Assembly: GCA_012295275.1 (NCBI GenBank)
Contig: CM022665.1
Span: forward strand, 32,683,522-32,747,521
From: Chrysomallon squamiferum
Lineage: Eukaryota > Mollusca > Gastropoda > Neomphalida > Peltospiridae
Direction of reading: 5' to 3'
Length of the DNA stretch: 64,000 nt
Shown here: one piece after another, positions 23,196-37,231 of the stretch
Layout: each line of letters begins with the position of its first letter
Numbering within the stretch: the stretch's first letter is position 1
Notes under the pieces: model-generated
Databases searched by the model: none
Seen by the model: the letters and a program-made list of their open reading frames with translations, nothing else
Told to the model about the DNA's origin: nothing
Program-made: the position numbers and the translations under genes

Positions 23196-26100
23196 ATGGA
23201 GTACTGCATATGTTTTTAATCCTAGAAAATAATTATTGCTTTTAGTAATAAACATACATAAAATATACCGGTCCATCCCGATACACAAATCCACACAAGA
23301 TAATCTGTAAGCACAAAATTTTGAAAAAGAAAAAGAAAATATCTATTTGGAATCATAGGGGAGAAAATTAAAATAACAAAATTAGCATTTATATTCCAAA
23401 ACACGCAAGATAAATTTACCATTTTTCATAAGTGAAAACAGATAGACAAAATACCACACACACACAAACACACAGTGAATTAGAAAAACATTAAATTAAA
23501 TTTAAATTATTATTTCTTTGACACCAGACTTATGTGAAACAGTGTATAGGCTGTATTATTTATGAACATTTGAAATACTGTGTAGTAGAGAGCATTGGCT
23601 GCATTTAGTCCACATTTCTCGTAAATCTGTGATAGGTGTCTTGTTGGTGTTGTTAATAGTACTTAGTGTTTTTATAGCCAAAATGAGAGACAGTCTTCAT
23701 TCCACTCATCTGTTGTTGTTCTACACATTCATATTCATTTATTATTTTGTACATTTTAAGTTACACCAGAAACCACGATTTTGTCTTTTAAAGTATAACT
23801 AGTGAGTAAAATTTATTATGCATAATATAATACTATGTGTAAAATGTATTGTTTTTTAAGCACATTGTGTAACTTGAGCAACGTGATTTGTAGTATCTAC
23901 AAACACTGTGCAAACTGTACTTAAAATTAGACCATTTGTCATGATGACAAAGTTTTCTAGTCTTGTAGGTTGTGATACATTTTCTATCTATTTGTTAATT
24001 AAGAATTTATGACTTGTTAGAAATAGAAGACTGATTTCATTACAATACAAACATTTGGGTAAAGCTGAGCTTTGTAATAAAATGAAAACTTTCAAGTTTA
24101 ATGCCTGCTTTTTTTTTGCAGTTTATTTAATGGTGCATTTTTGTATAGAAGACAAGAAAAAAAATAATATCAGTAATTATAATTTATTGATATTATGAGA
24201 AAATCATCCTCCAGAAACAATATTAATTTATTTGTACTCAATGTATTTACTTGGTTCTTTAACAATTAGTTTATTTATACCCTGAAAAGAACACTGTATA
24301 TTGAAACAAAAAGTATTCAGTTCAAATATGTTGTATACATCATAAAAAGCAACCCATTTAGTATACATAGGTGTACACAGATAATAGTTTTCCAGCAATT
24401 GCTGTATTTCTGGCAAATAGTGCTACCTAAAAAATTTTTTTAAAAAAAATACCAATTTTGTGAAATGACCTAATACTTAAAATTTGTTTTCAGTTAGGAC
24501 ATTCTTTGTTTTTATCAGACTATATCATGAAGGCAAAATAGCTAAACAAAGAATCATAAGTTTTCAACAGTTCTTAGTAGTTTAAACACACCTTCAGCTT
24601 ATGAATGTAATAGCATGTTTATTAGTTAATTCCATTCTTTGTTTGACGTGGCACTTTTTTACTGTGTTCATTTTCAGGAAAAACTTTTGTCTGTCATTTC
24701 TTGTTTTGATGATTCAAGTGTTTGTTATTTTAACATGAAAGGAGACTAGTTTTAATACCTGTCTTGCATTTTATCAGTTTTACTTCTGTTTATTTTATTT
24801 ATTTATTTTTATTTTATTTTCCTTCACAGATTAAACGTTTAACATTTTTATCAGTTTTTAAAATTTATTTTAGTGCTTTTCACTCTCTTATTTTCACTTT
24901 GAATTTTATTTAGAAATATGTATTGTATAAAATTTTCCACAATTTTAATGACATTCTTTTTATTTTTCAGTCTGTTTAGCAGAAAATAACATTTGTTAAG
25001 TATTTGTTAACATTTGCATATTAAATTTACATTATATGTATCTGCCATATTTGTATTTCACAAGTCCTAGTATTACAGGCATTTTGTTTTCATACATTAT
25101 TTATTATATCCTCTACATTTCACATTTCTTTTCCAGTCAGGAAAGTTATTTCTCTAAAAATCATTAAAATAAAGGTTTAAACACAAAACTAAAGTATGTA
25201 CAAAATTAAAGAAAAGAAAAAAATGTTATATATTTTAATTTATAAAATTTTATAATTGCATAAATAGTTAGCCCTATGGTTTATATGAAATTTTCTTTGG
25301 TTGATGAGCAAGTATTCTGCAAAAAAAATTAAAAAATATAATTTTATTTGTACATGGCTTGGTATTTCAAGACTTAAAATAATTTTTTTTAAAAAGAGAT
25401 TTTTACCATCGTACTATGTTTTAGAAATAATAATAATAAAATCTGCTACTCAAAAATTTCAGTTGGATTTTCCAAAAACTTTTTACCAGATGGGCATACT
25501 CATTCAGGATGTTTTGCCCATAGAGAATAATTTAATCTATAAGTAGGAAACGATGCATGAAGAGAAACACAGTTTTGAATAGTTTTAAAATGATTAAATA
25601 CTTTGTCAACATTGTTGTTCTCTACAGTATTTTTGGTTACTGGGCATTAGTAAATATTTATTTGTTAGAGAATAGTTCGATTCATACTGTTTAGAGAAAT
25701 TATAGATTTCACAGGCAGCATATAGAAAAGGAACAATTTATCTTAATTTATTATGCTAAATGTGTTTTGTCATTGTTAACAATTTCAGTTTGGGAGATTG
25801 TTATACAATAAATTTGGATTTTAATGGAAAAAAAAACTACATTTTCTTCATTTTGTAAAAACTGAACATCATAGAACAGTTAAAACAATCGACTGTTTTT
25901 TATGTGTGTGTAAAACCAACATGCACATTAATTATTTAAAGAATAAAATTACTTTTTTTTTGAAAAGTTTTAAAGTTTACTTTGATAATTTTCTTTTTGT
26001 AGACCAATTTTTATATTGTGCAAATCATTTGATGTCTTTGCTTGATAGATACACAGCCTTGAAAAACAAAACCTCTTGGACAACATTCATCAAAGCAATA

Positions 26101-28714
26101 AATGTTTTATCTTCTTGTGACTACTGTTCACATTTCTTCAGTTATTAGCTTGATCATTCTAATTTATACTAAACAGATTTCTTGATATTAAATTTGTCTC
26201 AGTTAAAGTTACTTTATATATTATGCACATTACCACAAATTAGAAGCTAAATCCAAGCTCTAAGAATGTTATTTCAACCTCCTTTACCACATGTAGTACT
26301 GACTAATTTTATGACAAGGTTTAATAAAACCATTATTTTATTCAAACATTTGCAAATTTATCTTACTCAAAGGAGCTTAGAACACGACACAATTTATATT
26401 TACTACTGTTACTACTGTTTCTTCCACTATTACTGATACCACCACCACTACTGTTGCTATTATAATGTTATTACTACTACTACTACTACTAATTCCAGTG
26501 TTATTCATGTTCTTCTTTAATTATCTGATATTTTAATTTCTGAATTAACTGACCCAATAATCTCACACTACTAATTTTATTGTTCCTACAGGACAAGTTT
26601 GCCCTACTAATGACTGACCATTACCAAAACAGGAATAAATCTGTTACATTACTTTATATTTTAAGAATATTATTTAAATATGGGAAAAATCTAAATTATT
26701 TTTGAGTTCATGTTTTAAATTAATGGATGATAAGGACCTGTTATTTCAATATAATGCATTTACTTACATGAAAAAAAGAAAAAGAAATCAAAAGTCTTAC
26801 CATATCACCTTTAATGTCACTGGTTTTTAGAACAATAGCATTATGTTGAGTTGGTAAAGTGGAGGAACAGGTTAGGGACTGGGTCTTTGTGAGTAAATAT
26901 TTTACACATAATAACATAATACTGACAAGCTGAAATTGTTCTGTACAGATCACTGAATGCTATATTTTTATTTAAATCTCAACCTAGCCTTGTCCAGAAC
27001 ACATACTGTACACATATATATACATACTATTTACATGTTCTAAATTTACATCAGTGTACTAGGCAAATACAGACATATACAGTATCTTACAATATTGAAT
27101 ATTTTATTTACAAACATTTAGGACTTTCAGAAATGATCAATGGAATGGACAATGGAAGAATTAACTTTTTTTATTTGCTCTTGTCTCTCATTATTTCTTT
27201 TCACTGCTGCTACAATTAATTAACCATTACCCCGCCTACATGATCATTTCTTGAAATTTCCTTGATATTTGGAATTTACAAATATGTTATGCGTAAGCAG
27301 GAATAAGAATAGACTTGTTTTTAGAATACTACCAAGGCATTACATATTTGATAAGAATGTTGAATAAATAATAGTTTTTGAATTATTAATAGTAATGATA
27401 AAATGAATAACATATATATATGAAGTGCATTGAAATAATAATGCTTTTAACTAAAAATAAGTGTTTTCTGTTCACAAAATGTTTACAACTGTATGCACTT
27501 ATTTTTAATGATAATGTATTCATTTATGCAGTTTATTTTGCTCATCTATGTACTAAAAGCTATCCAATATTACTTTTTTCAAGTTTTAATTATTATTATT
27601 ATTTTTAAATTCTAATTCAAAATATTTCTATCCTCAAACCAACAAATAAACATCTTCACAAAGACTTTTTCTAACATTTTAAGACCTTATATAAGGTTAA
27701 GAAAAAGGATTTTTTTGAGTTTTTTGTTTTGTTTTGTTTTGTTGCAAAAGCATCACAGTCAAAAAGATAAGTCTAACTTAAAAAGACATTCACTGATTGA
27801 AATGTATAAAATAATATCACAACCACAAAATAGGACAATTATATGGAGATGCATTATGGTGGTATAAACAAATACTTAAGTGTATTTTACACACATTCCA
27901 AGTTTTTTTCTTCATCACCTATCTTTGCTCATAATAAAATATGACAAAGTTTTTATTGGATAATAGCATTCCCCATTATTTTGAATGGTTCTTCATACTT
28001 AGAAATGTTAAAATTCTTGATAGACTTAGGATTAATCCCCAACATCTATTAATGTTTTCTCTCTTTTTTTCATAAATAATATTTCTACGAATAAAATTGG
28101 AACAAATCAAAAAAAATCTTGCACATGGTAATGTCTATAAATCACTTCAGGCTTGTTATTTTATTGTCATATGTTATCGTTAACAAGGATAGGTCTCCAA
28201 AAAATTAACACCAAAAAAATCACATGGAAACAGATGTGCATAAAAAGTAACTAATCCATTTGACAATACCACCACATATGCACAAAAGGAAATAAGGCTC
28301 ATTAAAAGAATAATCATGAATTCTTATAATTTCAAAACATGATCCCTTACTAACTGCAAGAAATGGATCAAGAAAGGCAGCATCAAAGAAAATGGGTAAG
28401 GGAAAATATCTAGAAATTTTCTTTCATAAATTTAAATACTTGGAAATTTTCAGAAGGTTTAGATGAACCTGAGAACCACAGAAATGGGAAAAGCAAAGCT
28501 TCCAGACGTGATGTTTTATTAATAGTTATGCCACATGAAATCTGACAATATTATTACTAAATATTATGCAATTCTTATTCAACAAAATTTAAAAAGTTAT
28601 ATTTTTTTAAATTGAAATTATTAATAGATTTTAGCAATTTTTTTTCATATAATTAATTACTTGCCAATCATACATTTTCTCCTCTGTTGATTTTAATGAA
28701 ATGAACAGTATGAT

Positions 28715-28778
28715 TTTTATCCAATACAATATAGATACAGTACATTTTTTATCTAATACAATATAGATACAGTACATT
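28715..28778. repeat. 32-bp tandem duplication
   Basis: Two adjacent 32-bp units share AATACAATATAGATACAGTA and differ at one base in the alignable part. Confidence 0.85.
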
Positions 28779-30539
28779 TTTTTTATAATCAACCAGTGAA
28801 TCATAATACTAACATTCAAGTATTAAATTAATTAAACAAAATTTAAAAAAAACAAACAAAAAAAACATCCATTTGAACATGGATGGTGACTTTAAGAGTA
28901 CAAGTTTAAGTCAAAGAATATACAATTATTCAGATCAAACTGATTTACAAAACATTGTGACCACTGTCAAATGAGTATTTTTCCAATAACCACACAACAA
29001 AGAAAATGTATATATTAACATTTTCAAACTCACACTTCAGGATCACTCCCTGTATAATTTACCTATTTCTCACAGAAATATACACTGCAGTGGTAAAGTT
29101 TTTATATAATAATTACATGCAGAGATACATGGTAATGTATCCATCTTACAAACCCTGTTATCTGAATCTGACAATCAGTATTTGTTCTTGGTTTTGTTTC
29201 TTGAATGCCATATGAAACAATGACAAAATCTCCCCTTTTCTGAAATCATAATCATGCAGACTTAAATCATAAATAACTGGGACAGCATACACCTATTTTC
29301 ATTCAATATTATTATCATTACAAATTATTAATTCTAGCAATTTAATCAATGAATAAACAAATAATCCTCAAAAAACAATATCAATCATTTTATAAATGAT
29401 CACACATGTAAAGAAAAAATACAAATAAATACAGTATATTATCAGATATTACTGTTGTTAACTGGTTTTATAAAACATTTTATAATTTAATATTTTAAGC
29501 CATATATTATCATCATCATTAATGTTATTAATTTCTAATTAATTTATAGTTATCCTCATCATCATTTTTCATTATGAATAACAACTGCCAGTATTAATAT
29601 TTATACAGATACATTATTTATTTCTACAAGACCTATGATCCTAACAAGATCATGACAATACAAATGATTTTAAATGTTAGTAAATACAGAAATAATATTA
29701 AGTTGTGCATATTTTTATTAGTTACTAATGCTGAACTGTGCAAGGTTGAGATATTAATGCCAATAGTTTTTCTGACTAGTGCAAGATTTAATGTAATTAC
29801 ATCTATACATTGTACAGATGAGACATTATTCTTACATAATCAACAATTAAATAAACAAAATTCTAAAACAGAAGCAAAATAAATTTTCACTGAAAAAAAA
29901 AAATCTTCTTTTTTCTTATCTCAAAAAAGGATTCACATTTTTGTAATCTAATAATTTTGTTATACTTTACAAAATTTTAAAATAAAAAAAAGAAGAAAAT
30001 AATGGTTAGCAACAATGATCAAGCAAAACATAAACTTCAGCTTTAAAACCAATGTCAGTAAGATAGGAATACTTATTTGAAGAAGATTGGCACCAAGTAG
30101 TTAATAATGTATCTGTCATTACAGAACTATTACTTTATGACTTAACTTTCAAATAAAAAGTGTACAGTACTTTAAACACTTTCTCACACTACCTGTAAAC
30201 AGTAAGTCTATTTTTTCATTCCATCAAAACATCCGAATACTTTGTCAAAACAGTTTTTCTTGTTCTCCATCAAAACATCTCTGCTTATTTGTTCCTGTTC
30301 TCAATCAGATTCCATCAATAAAAAACTGTTCTTGTATTATTAAAACCTCTACTCTTATTCCATAAACACAGGGGTTTTTTTTATTCAATCAAAACATATA
30401 TTAAAAGCAATCATCTGGAGATTTTACACATATCCTTCCAACTTTTAGTGCCATTTTAATTTAAAAGCTGAGGAATCCAAAAAACATTCTTACTGAATTT
30501 AACCCCAAAACAACAAAAATAACATTAACAACAACAACA

Positions 30540-30545
30540 ATAATG

Positions 30546-30577
<32 letters not shown>

Positions 30578-30592
30578 AATAAATAAAAAATA
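30540..30592. repeat. (AAT)n/(AAAT)n microsatellite
   Basis: A run of AAT units changes into AAAT units, in the intergenic region left of the REPS gene. Confidence 0.9.
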
Positions 30593-31643
30593 AAATAAAT
30601 TTTCTGTATGGATTCTTAAAAGTGAATTGGATTCACTTTCTGTCTATTTAAAGAATTCTGAAAACGTAAATTCTTACTACAACATTTACTAAATAGACTA
30701 GAAAACCAACTATAAATGGAGTTCAGATGTAAATTCTTACATAACAGTTTGCCTGTATAATATTACTGGAGATCATATACAAATATTTTGATGACACTGA
30801 TAGAGTGAGCATAACAGATCTAAGTCTTTAGACATCAATAAAATTCCTGCCATTATAATTTATACTGAAATTAACATTTGAAATAACTGTCCTTTGATTC
30901 CAGGACATAGTAATTATTAACTTTGTACTAGTTAATACTAACTTTATGTCACATAATTAGAAATAAACAATTATGAAGTATATATATTTTTTCAAAACAA
31001 AAAAATTTAATTATGTAAACATCATACTTTTATATTTAGAGTGTTAATGAATGTCTCGAAATCATTATTTTAATTATCTTATCTCTGTAGTAAATTATGA
31101 ATAATTTTAATACATATTAGTTAATGTGTATAACATCATGATAAGTTAATGATAATATATGAACTAAAATGTATGTTGTTTATGGATTTTTGCGTAAAAA
31201 ATGTAATCAATAACAATCTAAACTCAAGCTCCTGAAGAACGCCATAACTGAAATATCAAAGTTACAATCTTATGAATTTCACCAAGAAGCTAAAACCTAA
31301 AAATCCTTTGTGAAACCTACTCAAAAAATACAATACACAATCAACCAGTTCCTAGGAATATTAATTTTTAAATTATTCTTATTCCTTACAAACTTTTCTC
31401 CAAAACAAAACAGAAAACAATACAAAGAAATAGAACAATTTCCAGGAACCAATTTAGCACTAGATCAATACAAATTATTTTTTAAGAATTAAAAAAAATA
31501 AAAAATAAAAATTTAATCATTCTGGTCAGAAGCACTGTATTTTTAATCAACAGCCAGGGCATTTTTTGTCTTTGTTTTTATAAAGAAGCAAAAAACACAC
31601 CCAGGCCATGTTTCTTTTTACTTTTTCATTGCTTGGCTCAACA

Positions 31644-34600
31644 CTAGCTGGAGAATGGTCGCAGGTGTTCCAGCTGAATCTCTAATGCTATTCTCTGTTC
31701 CATCACTTCTTGAAGTTCCTGATTGAGCTCACTGTTCAAACGAGTTAACATTGCATTGCGTTCCTTGTGTGTCCTTACTGCCATTGTGAGCTCTCGTTTA
31801 TCACGACTGACTTGTCTGAGTAAATAAATGAAATATAAAGATTTAAAAACCAATGATAAAATACTATAAACAATAATTATATCAAGAATTTCAAAAAAAA
31901 AAAAAAAAATCAGATGAATTCACTGAAGAAACACAAACAAAAAGTAAAGATTAATGAATAATAATCAAATTAAAGTTAAAATAATCCAATAGTGAAAGAC
32001 ATTAAATAAAGATTAGTTTATTTTGAAAGAGAAAATTTTAATATAATAATATAAAATTAAGGGGATTTAGAAACAAAACCAAAAAGGTCCTAGATAAATT
32101 CATTAACATTATAACATTTATAAATCAATGTCTTTTTTTATTATTTATGATCATTGTTATTCTGACATATTTACTTTAAAGATATAACTTGTTGAGGTAT
32201 TAAGTAATAGAAACTGAACTAAGATTTCAAGCATTTCAAGGACAATTCTTATTAGAAGCTATTCTAACTCATTTTGATCAAGATTTAAAAAACAAACTCA
32301 TAGAAACGAAAAAAGATTGAAAGAAGAATTTTTTTATCATCATGATTTATTATCATTTTCATGTATTAAACAATGGCTAAGGTGATAAACATAATATGTT
32401 ACTCACCTCTGCATGTTATTTGACATCCTCCCTGGGGATATTTCTTGATCTATTCCAGAAGCACTAACATCCTACAACAATGAATATTTATTTTTTATAA
32501 CATACACATTGATACATTTCTATAACCAACATTAACAGATCTAATAATAAACAATTAATCTTTTCAGTTGTTTAGTGACTTTAATGATTTTGACCTGTAG
32601 TGATTGCTTTGTTATCACAGTAACTGAGTTTATAACAGAATATCAGATGTATTACATAATATTTTCAACAGTCCAGTACCACATCTACTTATTGTGTACT
32701 TCTTGAGTTCACATTTTTGTAAATACAATAAAGATTAAATATGAAGTGAATTTATGGATTATATTCATTCATAATTATGATCAAAACTTTCTCAAGTTTA
32801 TTACTAAATTATTTATGTAAATTATGGATCAGATCTTTAATTAGAAACAAACCATCTTTAATTAGATCAGATCTTTAATTAGAAAAACCCTCATCACAGT
32901 GAAATGAATGTCATTATAAATAAAGTATCAGTTGGCTAAAACAGCGTAATAATAAACAATGAATTTATTCAGTATAATACAATTCTAGAATTATGACTAA
33001 GACAAACTCTTTGCCATTTCTTGCATATATTATCTTTATTTCTCCATCATACTGTATATTAAATTGTAATAACACTGTGACAAAATGTTATGTTACCTTC
33101 TTTTCAGTTGAAACAGAAGGGACAAAAGAATCAGCAGAGAAATCTGAAAAAAATTCAAATAATAATAAATTAAATAAATAAATAAATAAATAAAAATACA
33201 CATGTGTATGGGTTTGTAAAGAAATATATACTGAACAAACAAACTGAATATACTACTTGAAAAAAATGTCTATACATTTTATGAATAAATAACGAAGATA
33301 TTTATAAACAACAATCTTCATTTATGTGTTTAAAATTCAAGATACAGATTTATTGAATTTTGTTTTAGTCATAAAAATCAATTAAGAATAATATTAAATT
33401 AAAAAAATAAAATAAATTGTCATTTAGTAGCACCTACAAAATTGTAAGTTCTTCATGTCGTAAAGGTTTTTAAATAAAGTTTACTCAGCTAGATGTTTCT
33501 TGGGTTAATAAAAATATCTTACCACCACCAGCAGTAACTAAATCGTTGGACAGCTGAAAGTATAAACAAAATAAAAATTACACATAAACAGACTAGATTC
33601 CAAAAACTGTAAATATATTTTGCTACCACAATTTTCTCTACATATAAAATGAGTAGAAAACATAATAAAATATAATAACCATTATTTTTTTTTTTATTGT
33701 TTAAAACCAATAATAAGTTTGTATTTAATTTGTATCTGTTGTGATAAATTAAAACTCACAACTAATATAATTACTAATAAATTCAAATATTAATCAAGGC
33801 ATTTTACACTGCTGAGAAACAACTGCTGCTGGGATTTAAATTTTCAAAGATATTTCATTAAAGAATTTCATTTATTAATCTAAGTTTGAAATTAAAAGCT
33901 AATAATGTGTTTTATTTTGAATCATGAAAGTTTACTCTAAAACACTAACTTTGATATTACTTTGTAAGAAATGTATGTAGAGTATTAAAAATAAAGGTAG
34001 AATAGAGAGTTGTTGGTAGAGGTAGGATGTTTGTTCTTTTTTCTCTTTGTTTGTTAACTGTTATTTGCTAAGGAGTAGGATGGGATTATTATTATTATTT
34101 TTTTTTATTGTCGTTTTGTTTTGTTTTTGTTTTTTTGTTTTTTTATTTTTTTCAAAGATTTATGAAGTAAATTTCAGCTTCATCTAACAGAAAATGTTTG
34201 TACAAGGTTCTAATAAAAATGATTCCCTCTATTAACTCACTGAAACGGTTTCTAATCTGAAATTTCTCTTGAGAAAGATAACTGATACTGTTTTATTTCT
34301 ATAAATTATACCTGTGTTCAAATGTTAGTATCTAAATGGAAAACACAAACAATACTTTTTTTTTTTACTCTTTCATCCTCTAAGTTATTACTGCTCAAAT
34401 AAATTTAACAAATTTAAAATTGCAAAAACATCTTAAACATTTTAACTGCAAAAAATTTCATTAACATAAATTAAAGTATACTCTGTTACAACATCCATGT
34501 TTTCAGCTAAAAGCAGCTGAAAGCCTCACTGAAATCAACAAAATATATATATCTTATTAGTGAAAGAACAAATGGATGGATGGATGGATGGATAGCTTGA

Positions 34601-37167
34601 TGGCTAACTGTATGGATGAACTGATGAATAAATGAATGAATTGATGAATGGATGATAGATGAACTCAAAATACTGGGAATTTTGGGGTAAATTTACATTC
34701 TGCTTAATCCAATCTCAAGACAGATTTCTGACTAGGAAATAACATTTGAAGTAAGAATAGATTTTTTTTCTTCTTTGTTTTCTCAGAGCACCAGGAACAG
34801 AACTGTATCAACAATTATACCCACAAACCTCTAACATATTCACTCCAAACAAAAGTAAAATTAGGTGCAAAAGTTAGGAATATCAATTAATAAAATGTGC
34901 TTTAAATTAATGCTCATGTGCCAGAAGGACAAACAAAAATATTAGTAATGCCACTGTCTATAAAACGTTATATTTTAGTATCTGTTGAATATCTTTATTC
35001 TTTAATAATGTCAGTGTTTATTGTTATTATTTTGTTTAAGAATATTCAAAAATGTTTCATTCATTTTTTTTCTTTTTTAATTTATACTTTGGATAAACTA
35101 TAACAGTAGTAGTAGTAGCAGTAGCAGTAATAATAATAAAAACAAGAAACACATAAAAAATCATTCCAAACTTTTGCACAATAATTAACCAAATTATAAG
35201 AAAAAGTTATTGTTAAGTCATGCAGTGTCCAGTTTGAACCAACTAAATTTATTCTAGTGTTGTGAGAACCCTAAACCATCTCAGTAATTCTCACCAATTT
35301 CTTATAATCTAAAGAATAACATCTTCTGTGCCTGTCTCGTGGAGATCTCCCTAAAACTTTTTTAGACTGCAAACAAATGTAAGCAAAATGGATGTTATTA
35401 ACTACAATGATAAATGAATAGTTATAAAATCTGAGAAATAAATTGAAAACTTTAACACAGTCATTGCTTTATTTTAACTAAATTTATAAAAAAAAATTAT
35501 TATTGTAGAGAATATATATACTCTAATGTAGCTGTAGATCAAGGAAAAGTAATACAAGATTATACCGCAAATATTGTTGTTGTTCTTAAATTAAATCGTA
35601 ATTTTCTTATAAAATATGTTTAATTTTATAACAGTTTATAACAGTTTTTGCAAGAAGTCAAGATCTCTAAAAAAAAAAAAAAAAAATGTTGTGAAATAAT
35701 GGTGGAATGGAAAATTTCTCAGTGGTTTCTTTTCACTTAGTTGTGAAATAAAGAATTCATTTTTAATAGTATATGCTGAAATGCTACAACCAAATGTTAT
35801 ATTTGTATTTTTTATGAAGGTATCAAATATTATTAGAAATAATTTTAGTACTTTATAAATATCTGCTTTCATCCATGTGTTAAGGAAAAAATATATATTT
35901 ATTCATGCCTATTACAAACAAATCATTAGCTGCCACCAAGAAGAGAACAGGTTTACTGAGTAAGTATAACCATGATAAATAATTAAAATAGCCAACAAAT
36001 CCCAGTGCCTGTTATAAGGTGTATAAAAATACTAAAAACCATTTTAGCACACCTTTGGAAAAATTTATTAATACTGTATTTATCAGCTGTTTTTCTTCTT
36101 CTTTGAAGTAAACTGTAATATGAGCTGGTCAGTAATAAAAAGCTATATGAAAATATATTTATTACTAAATATATATTCTTTAAAATGGCATATGCAGCTA
36201 AAAAATAATGTACACCCTGATAAAATACATACTGTATTATAAAATTCTTGTTAGATGTAATCTACACTCTGCAGCAAAATAGTTATAAAAACAAGCAGAT
36301 ATTATGAAAGCTCAAAAATTGCACAAACCTGATTTGTTATCAGGGAATCACTCTGCTTTGTATCAATAAAAGATACAGACTTTTCTGATAGTTCTACTGC
36401 ACCGGTTCCTCTCAAATCAGCCAGTTTACGTGCTGGAGCCTGGATGTGAATGTGGGAAAAACATGAATATACAATGTAAATTTTAAACTAAAATAATTTT
36501 TCAAAATAATAAATCATTTTTATTTTTATTTTATTATTATTTTTTTTTTTTTGACCAAAATCCCACTAACAAAAATTAAAACATTTACTGAAAATTAAAT
36601 TAATACTTGCAAATTTTATTAATGAAATAAAAATATTTTAAAAAATTCAATTATAACATTTACAAAAATTAAATTACCAAATAAAATTAACAATGGTCAA
36701 TTTTGTTTGACTTATGAATAACGAGCAAGTCTGTTAAGCTATTTAGTAAAAAAAAAAAAAAAAAAAAAGAAGACAAGAAACATCTTGTTAATTATTTGTA
36801 AATTATAATTACATCTTTTGGAGATACCCTTGGTGGCACTGCAGGAGGAGGTAATAATGATGACTGACCTAAAATAAACAGCAGATAAAACATTTTTAAT
36901 TACATGATTTTTTTCCCCCTTTCTGTGAAAAAAACAACAATATTAATATTAGTCTGAAGTTAATAAGATCTTGAAGCAAATAAGAACACAATATTATGAA
37001 TATATTTTAATTTATTAACACCAAATGAACAGTAACAAAGCTGCTTCTGTTTTTGTTTTATAGTCTATCAACATACCAAACTTCATTCATATTAAGGGGA
37101 GAAGCTAGGCAAAAAACCAAAACCGTTATTTTTTGTGTTATAGAATTGGAACTTGATGGAAATATTC

Positions 37168-37231
<64 letters not shown>

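Larger units (their letters stand above)
23196..31643. other. 8.4-kb AT-rich region without recognised genes
   Basis: I see no exon with both splice signals and protein similarity on either strand. Frames here are low-complexity and AT-driven. The region includes a diverged ACT-type trinucleotide patch (26396-26500), a 32-bp duplication (28715-28778) and an AAT microsatellite (30540-30592). The left part may be 3' UTR of the macro gene, and the right part may be 3' UTR of the REPS gene (a minus-strand ATTAAA lies at 31512-31517). Unannotated non-coding RNAs cannot be excluded. Confidence 0.55.

Noticed and set aside
35321-35366. A 46-nt version of the REPS exon using GTTATT as donor
   Set aside because: It would break the reading frame into the next exon. 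The longer 35295-35366 version has a strong GTGAGA donor and keeps phase 0.
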